The position numbers and the translations under genes are program-made. Below are positions 59,256 through 64,000 of a stretch of DNA of 64,000 bases, piece by piece. Under the pieces are notes generated by a model, which made no database searches, had not been told where the DNA came from, and saw nothing but the letters and a program-made list of their open reading frames with translations. The stretch is from Saccharomycodes ludwigii (Eukaryota; Ascomycota; Saccharomycetes; Saccharomycodales; Saccharomycodaceae), in NCBI RefSeq assembly GCF_020623625.1, contig NC_060201.1, positions 1,178,001 through 1,242,000 on the forward strand, written 5' to 3'. How positions within the stretch are numbered: position 1 is the stretch's first letter; every line of letters starts with the position of its first letter.

Positions 59256-59260
59256 AAAAA
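59256..59260 (-). terminator. RNA polymerase III terminator of tRNA-Gln
   Basis: A T5 run on the minus strand directly follows the last base of the tRNA, the standard Pol III stop. Confidence 0.85.
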
Positions 59261-59331
59261 GGTCTTACCCGGATTCGAACCGGGGTTGTTCGGATCAAAA
59301 CCGAAAGTGATAACCACTACACTATAAAACC
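59261..59331 (-). tRNA. tQ(UUG): tRNA-Gln (anticodon UUG)
   Basis: The minus strand reads GGTTTTATAGTGTAGTGG at the 5' end and ends CCGGGTAAGACC. The acceptor stem GGTTTTA/TAAGACC pairs at all seven positions, with one G-U wobble at the fourth pair. The anticodon stem CGG/CCG closes a 7-base loop TTTTGAT, giving anticodon TTG (reads CAA Gln). The T-loop GGTTCGAATCC is a perfect B box and the TAGTGTAGTGG region an A box. No intron. It is nearly identical to yeast tRNA-Gln(UUG). The SEC7-HSP42 interval also carries a tRNA-Gln gene in S. cerevisiae as I recall, so it is likely syntenic. Confidence 0.96.
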
Positions 59332-59502
59332 TATAAAAGATGATATACTGAAATACGAAAGCCACATGTGAAGAAACATAAAACCTACGTATAATAATGT
59401 CCAGGATAGGAAATGTCCGAGGTTATGGAAATTACCGTAACAAGGATACTGTTCTGAAGAACAACAAAGAAATGCTGGAAAAGGTTAAAATATAAACATT
59501 AG

Positions 59503-59858
59503 ATATAAAGAGATGATTTATTATAAAGTTACTCATCAAATTTTTCAAGTTATAGTTTTAAATAATCTTTATTATATGTAAAGACCTAAATAAAACAAGA
59601 AATTAATTACCATAATCTGAGCCTGTAATTACCACGACTAATCCTGCGTTAAGCTTACGATATGATCTGGTATGTCGCAGAGGATATAAATGGCGAGACA
59701 TGGTTATTAGACTTATTTCATACTTTACTATTTATATCAATACAGGTGTAATAGTTTGTTGCTTGATCCTTTTATATAGTTTTAAATAATAAACTGTAAG
59801 TTATATATTTCTAACCAATTTTCATAATCAACTTCTTAAATAAATCATCTCTTTATAT
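59503..59858. repeat. Inverted repeat, perfect 20-bp core
   Basis: ATATAAAGAGATGATTTATT at 59503-59522 recurs as its exact reverse complement at 59839-59858. Similarity continues imperfectly on both sides, so two diverged copies of a longer sequence in opposite orientation, or a fold-back structure, are possible. Confidence 0.7.
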
Positions 59859-59929
59859 AATGATTACTTTTTATTATTTCAATTTGCCTTTGTGCCAGTA
59901 GTTTGTTGTGAAGTAAAGTGTGTTACTTA

Positions 59930-60760
59930 TAGAATCCATACAAAATGAAGCATTATCAGAATGTGAAAGAAAATCCACTAAGTAAAATACTCCCTTGATT
60001 GACAATAATGTAACATTAGAAGAGGAATATAGGGAAGTGAAAATAAATCATATAAAAGAAGATAATTTACTTTAGAATTTGTTATCATATTTTACTAAAA
60101 TGTATATGTTATTCTTTTATAATTATTATTAGCTGGGGTTATATAAAGATCAAGAAACGTAATTTTTGTCCATCTTATGCATTACTATTATACTCCCTTC
60201 GCTACATAACAAATGGCTTTATTATAGGATAATGAGCTAAAGTTGGAATGTAGTTCGACTCGTTCTAAACTGATCTTTCCTTTTTGTTATATATGTTCTA
60301 TACATAATATTCAATTATTAAGATCTAATTTTATGCAAACACGGTTAATATATTCACAGAATCCAAAACCTCTTCGGAGAAATGTTGGATTTATACATTC
60401 TTATTTTCTGTTGTCAACTCGACAACTTGGTAATTCGGATGACGGATAGCATAGCTTTTTGATAAACAATTATTAACCTCGGTACTGTGGTGTTATAACA
60501 GTATTTTCTCCGCTAATATAGTACTATTAAGTGTCACACCCTCGTACAAGTTCATTTACGGATAAACCATAATAATATAGTATCTCACTAGTTACGGTTA
60601 TCAGCACGTGATTTATCTTGGTATGGGGTCTATCCAATAACGGTGGTTCTTGTGTTAAGGACGACGTATATAATGGTAAAAGATTAATAAACTGGGTTGC
60701 TTCTTTCCCTCTTTTTTTTTTTTTTTTTCGCCTCCTCATATATTTCTAACCACTGATTCC
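59930..60760 (+). mobile_element. Suspected decayed LTR-retroelement relic (Ty1/copia-like)
   Basis: Low-confidence. A short stretch near 59930-60090 still has coding-like composition faintly resembling the end of a copia-type polymerase. TGTTGGA at 60383, preceded by the purine tract GGAGAAA, looks like the start of a Ty1-type LTR, with a TATA-like box near 60666. If real it is old and broken many times over. The far LTR end and target duplication could not be found. Confidence 0.2.
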
Positions 60761-61227
60761 AAATAAGAAAATATCCAATTTCTTTCACAAATAAATCCGC
60801 GTGGTTTCCATATCACATTTATATTGACCAATTACTAAGATTCAAGCCGGATCATTATGAAAGCATAATGTAAGATATTGAAATAGTAGAATGGTATTTA
60901 CGCGACATTCAATTGCCATTACCTTAACTTTCTTCTACTACTGATAATATTAGATTCAGCCTTGTAACATAACTTTGCATACATAGGAGAAACTGTAACA
61001 GTACAATACATTACTGGCACGTTCTTATCTCTTTATAACAACCATCTTATGGTGCACAAATATACTTAAGTTGAGAGTGTATGTTAGTCGTTATCTACAT
61101 TTATACATCGAATGATGCTCTTTTACATTATCCGATAAATGAGCCTTATCCTGTCTGAGATATCTGGTTGTTAAAAGTGAAGATCCGTATAGTATATAAT
61201 ATATTTTTTTTTTTTTTTTTTCTGTTT

Positions 61228-61479
61228 TTCTAGAACCTGCTAGACGGTTTTTGCAGGCGGGGAAAAAATCGCGGATAGAATAAGATCGAAAAAAATCGAA
61301 CAAAAATATACATATACATTTTTTTTTTTTTTTTTTTTTGAAAAGAAAAAAAAGGGGGGAAGAAGGAGTACTGTTTGTATTGATGGCCTGTAAAACAAAG
61401 GGTAAATACTTATTATACGCCACTGCAATAAGGGAGTTAATTCTCAACAATATGGTAGAAATATCTCCCTCCTTCCCCT
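61228..61479. promoter_or_regulatory. HSP42 upstream stress elements
   Basis: TTCTAGAA at 61228-61235 is a two-unit heat-shock element core. AGGGG at 61353-61357 and CCCCT at 61475-61479 match the stress-response element of Msn2/4. HSP42 in S. cerevisiae is controlled by both Hsf1 and Msn2/4. Distances to the ATG (61798) are 320-570 bp. Confidence 0.5.
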
Positions 61480-61596
61480 CCTTTTCCAAACCACTGCGTA
61501 ATTTATTATTATTGCTACGGGGTGATGCTTGCACTAGAAAAAAAGTTGATTGGTCAAATCCAATTTTTAATCAAACAAAATAAATATTTCAAAGGG

Positions 61597-61604
61597 TATA
61601 TAAG
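61597..61604 (+). promoter_or_regulatory. HSP42 TATA box
   Basis: TATATAAG is a strong TATA element 201 bp before the preferred ATG and 126 bp before an upstream in-frame ATG, as expected for a stress-inducible gene. Confidence 0.65.
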
Positions 61605-61797
61605 TATTAAAAAAAATTACCAAATTTCTATCTTCTTAGTTAATAACTTTTAGTAGATTATTTTCCAATTCCACTTTTCGTGCATTGACACATTTGCAAT
61701 ATTCCTTACTGTTATAGCTATCATGAGAAAGAGAAGCAATAACGCCGAAGAACGTAATTACAACAACAACAACAACAACAGAAACAAAAGAATAAGA

Positions 61798-62907
61798 ATG
61801 AGCTTTTATTATTCAGATCCAAACTCTATATCTATCTATGATTTATTAAACGCTTTGCAAGCCTCTCAGCAACAACAGCCACCTAAAAGACACGCTGTTC
61901 CACAACAACAGCAACAATATGCTAGTTTTAATCCCTATTATGGGATTTATCCAAACGGTTTAACATCCAGTTATGATACTGATCCAGTGTATTACACTCG
62001 TCCACGTGCTAGACCGCCATGTCCTCCACAAACTAAACGTTCTACTCTGAACGGTGTTACACAACAGGATTATCTAAATGCCTTGCTGAGTGCCATTGCA
62101 GGTGGTGCGGTTCCAGATGATGTCGCTACTGAAGAGGAAGACAAAAAGAAGGAAGAGGAAGAGGAACAAGAAGGAGAGGAGGAGGAAAGAGAAAGAGAGG
62201 AGCAGGAAGAAGGGGAAAAAGAAGCTGAAAGGGAGGAAGAATTGGAAAAAAACTTACTCACAGGCCAGGATAAGGAGGAGTTGGCAAGGGAGCAATTTGC
62301 TGAGCAATTAGGGAAAGATATTGCTGAAGAAGAGCAAAAAGAAAAGTTTGCTTCTGTTGCTGCTGCTGCTGCTAAAGAAGCTCCTAGTTTTAGTAAGAGA
62401 TTATCGTTTTCTGAAAATCCATCATCAACCGAGTCTTCAGTATCTGAACCCATTCAAGTATCTAAACCTGAAATTAGTTTAAATTTGCCATTTTCCCCCG
62501 AAGTTGATGTTTATGATGCTCCAGATTTGTATGCTATTGTCTTATCACTACCGGGTTCTAATTCAAAAGCTTTCCAAATCGACTTCCATCCATCTTCTTA
62601 TGAATTGGTTATCAAGGGCAAGCACGATGAAAAGGATGTTAATAAAGATTTGGATTCTAAGTACTTGAAGGTTTCCGAGATGAAAACTGGTGCTTTTGAA
62701 AGGACTATTAAATTTCCTGTTTTGCCTAAAATTAAGGATGAGTGTATAAAGGCATCTTATTCGAATGGGTTATTGACTGTCAAAATTCCAAAGGTTGACG
62801 GAAGCTCTAAGCCTATTCCAAAAAGAAGAATTGTTATTGAGGATGTTCCTGATGAAGAATTAACTTTTGAAGAAAATGTTCCTAGACCTAATACAATTCT
62901 TGATTGA
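61798..62907 (+). CDS. HSP42: Small heat-shock protein Hsp42
   Basis: 369 residues from ATG 61798 (375 in S. cerevisiae). Hsp42 is an ATP-independent aggregase that sorts misfolded proteins into cytosolic foci. Seen: a Tyr/Gln/Pro-rich prion-like N-terminal domain (~1-95, starting MSFYYSDPNSISIYDLLNAL like the yeast MSFYQPSLSLYDVLNAL), a highly acidic Glu/Lys stretch (~105-175), QVSKPEISLNLPFSPEVDVYD leading into the alpha-crystallin domain (~225-335), and the end PKRRIVIEDVPDEELTFEEN. An in-frame ATG at 61723 would add 25 Asn/Arg/Lys residues; similarity favours 61798. Stress elements and a TATA box lie upstream. Followed by SUP35 as in YDR171W-YDR172W. Confidence 0.95.
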   Translation: MSFYYSDPNSISIYDLLNALQASQQQQPPKRHAVPQQQQQYASFNPYYGIYPNGLTSSYDTDPVYYTRPRARPPCPPQTKRSTLNGVTQQDYLNALLSAIAGGAVPDDVATEEEDKKKEEEEEQEGEEEEREREEQEEGEKEAEREEELEKNLLTGQDKEELAREQFAEQLGKDIAEEEQKEKFASVAAAAAKEAPSFSKRLSFSENPSSTESSVSEPIQVSKPEISLNLPFSPEVDVYDAPDLYAIVLSLPGSNSKAFQIDFHPSSYELVIKGKHDEKDVNKDLDSKYLKVSEMKTGAFERTIKFPVLPKIKDECIKASYSNGLLTVKIPKVDGSSKPIPKRRIVIEDVPDEELTFEENVPRPNTILD

Positions 62908-63577
62908 TAGTGTGATTGTTTATTATTATCCTAGATGTATCCCCATTATTATAGTGTATAGTTATATAGTGAATATGGTGTATGTTTATTTCCATGTAAT
63001 TTTTTTTTTAATGATTTAAATATTGCAAAAAAAAAAAGTAGTTATCTGTGAGCGGGGAGTTTTGATTGTAATTCTGCACGACTTTGTATTGTAATACTTG
63101 GTGACAGGTCACCTGATTTAATATATATATATATATATATATATATTTCTTGCTTATTTAGATTGCATTAGAAATACAATACTTTTAAATGATCATTTTG
63201 TGGAAAAAAAAAAAAAAAAAAAAAAAAAGAAAATTAGACAACGAGCTGTAATATAGTAAAGCTTTCCACGTGATTTTGAAGATACAGTTGCATCGTTTCT
63301 TTTTATTTTACAAAAAAAATTTTTTTGCGAAAAAAGACAACTTTGTTTTGTACTATAAAAAAAATTGCTTCAGAAAACGAAAAAGAAAAATTGGAATTTC
63401 CTATTCGATTTTTTTTTTTTTTTTTTTTTTTTTGTTATTGAAACTATAAAACCTTTTTCAACTTTCAACCTTTATTTTTTCTTCTCTCCTTCGTTCTTTT
63501 CATGCACGTTACAACAATACTGGAAAAAAAAAAAAATAATAATCTGAGAGATATTTAGTATAGAAAAGCTCATCGAT
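62908..63577. promoter_or_regulatory. HSP42-SUP35 intergenic region (SUP35 promoter)
   Basis: 670 bp. It contains the inverted pair GGTGAC-AG-GTCACC at 63100-63113, a (TA)n at 63121-63146, poly-A at 63205-63228, an E-box CACGTG at 63267-63272 (CCACGTGATT, Cbf1-type on the other strand), an A/T palindrome RRPE-like run at 63311-63328 and poly-T at 63411-63434. Confidence 0.55.
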
Positions 63578-63684
63578 ATGTCTAATAACAACATCAATAA
63601 TCGTGGTGGCCGCGGTGGTTACAAGAACTACAATAATGCTGGTGGCCGCGGTGGTTACCAACAATATAATGCTGGTGATCAATT

Positions 63685-63715
<31 letters not shown>

Positions 63716-64000
63716 GGCTATCAAGCTTATCAACAATACAATGCCCAATCACAACAACAAGGATACCAAGCCTATCAACAGTATACTGCTCAACCACAGC
63801 AACAAGGATACCAGGCATATCAGCAGTACACTGCTCAACCACAACAACAAGGATATCAAGCTCATCAGCAATACAATATGGGTGTCCCACAGCAACAAGC
63901 TTACCAAGGATACCAACAGTACAATGCTCAACCACAACAAGCTGTATCTTTAAATGATTACAATAGCAAGCAAAATGTCCCAGTTGCTGCCAAGCCCAAG
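63578..64000 (+). CDS. SUP35: Translation termination factor eRF3 / Sup35, N-terminal prion domain (3' partial)
   Basis: 141 codons run off the right edge without a stop. Sup35 is the GTPase partner of eRF1 (Sup45) and forms the [PSI+] prion in S. cerevisiae. Seen: MSNNN start, two RGGRGGY motifs (residues 9-27), a run of ten glutamines (37-46), five Gln/Tyr-rich repeats of the type GYQAYQQYTAQPQQ (47-121), then VSLNDYNSKQ and AAKPK, which align with the MSLNDFQKQ...APKPK junction of yeast N and M domains. The M and GTPase domains lie outside the window. Gene order HSP42-SUP35 equals YDR171W-YDR172W. Confidence 0.95.
63686..63940 (+). repeat. Poly-Gln run and five ~15-residue prion-domain repeats in SUP35
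   Basis: (CAA)10 at 63686-63715 is followed by units starting at residues 47, 62, 77, 92 and 108, each 15-16 residues; the second and third are identical in protein. They occupy the place of the oligopeptide repeats of yeast Sup35 but use a different unit and are preceded by, rather than followed by, the RGG-like motif. Confidence 0.9.

Larger units (their letters stand above)
59332..61227. other. Gene-free region between tRNA-Gln and the HSP42 promoter
   Basis: About 1.9 kb with no credible gene. It has fewer homopolymer runs and higher sequence complexity than the other spacers, an imperfect inverted repeat (listed separately), an E-box CACGTG at 60605-60610, and a small hairpin GTTGTC-N5-GACAAC at about 60410-60426. 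Parts resemble decayed retroelement DNA, which tends to lie upstream of tRNA genes. Poly-T appears again at 60712-60728. Confidence 0.5.

Noticed and set aside
61091-61534. 147-codon minus-strand frame upstream of HSP42
   Set aside because: Built across two homopolymer tracts (poly-Lys) and covers the HSP42 promoter; no domain.
63686-63940. CRISPR-like regular repeat array at the right edge
   Set aside because: The repeats are in-frame codons of the SUP35 prion domain without unique spacers; CRISPR arrays are not expected in yeast nuclear DNA.

Overview
The window is an ordinary, gene-dense, AT-rich stretch of nuclear chromosome from a budding yeast (Saccharomycotina). The genes are intronless, spacers are full of long poly-A and poly-T runs, and nearly every protein has a recognisable Saccharomyces cerevisiae counterpart. 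Going left to right, orthologs of two different S. cerevisiae regions alternate: chromosome IV right arm (SSY1, ACL4, NBP2, CWC15, SEC1, TRM82, SEC5, TAF10, CDC37, STB3, SEC7, HSP42, SUP35; YDR160 to YDR172) and chromosome XII right arm (SLS1, RRN5, PUT1, DPH6, ACF2, RMP1, a YLR146W-A-like ORF, SMD3, PEP3, GID11, STM1, PCD1, YLR152C, ACS2; YLR139 to YLR153). This interleaving is what is expected of a lineage that branched before the whole-genome duplication. The URC1 gene, absent from S. cerevisiae, fits that. The low GC and asparagine-rich proteins suggest a Saccharomycodes/Hanseniaspora-like yeast, but that assignment is inference.

Layout. 0-8 kb: 3' end of the amino-acid sensor SSY1, ribosome-assembly chaperone ACL4, SH3 adaptor NBP2 and splicing factor CWC15 (divergent, sharing a promoter with a telomere-like Rap1/Reb1 tract), mitochondrial SLS1. 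8-17 kb: RRN5, PUT1 (with two perfect CGG-N10-CCG sites), DPH6, and an unrecognised 647-residue N-rich protein. 17-29 kb: SEC1, ACF2, RMP1, TRM82, a 67-residue ORF, SEC5, SMD3. 29-41 kb: PEP3, TAF10, CDC37 (heat-shock-type element upstream), GID11, STB3. 41-56 kb: STM1, PCD1, YLR152C, ACS2, SEC7. 56-64 kb: URC1, tRNA-Gln(UUG), about 2 kb of gene-free DNA that may hold decayed retroelement relics, HSP42, and the first 141 codons of SUP35 running off the right edge.

The genes do not form one pathway. They are independent housekeeping functions: secretion (SEC1, SEC5, SEC7, PEP3), transcription and RNA (RRN5, TAF10, SMD3, CWC15, RMP1, TRM82, STB3), translation and ribosome (ACL4, DPH6, STM1, SUP35), chaperones (CDC37, HSP42), metabolism (PUT1, ACS2, URC1, PCD1) and degradation (GID11). 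I found no phage-like, CRISPR-like or novel defence system. The most useful observations are regulatory: the PUT1 zinc-cluster sites, three Stb3-type motifs between STB3 and STM1, the telomere-like tract, and a TTCGGACT motif recurring in several promoters. Others are the unknown N-rich gene, the URC1 insertion and the distinctive SUP35 prion-domain repeats. Several starts were moved to a downstream ATG by comparison with the protein families (SMD3, TAF10, SEC7, HSP42). All calls are from reading the sequence and remembered family features; no database search was run.
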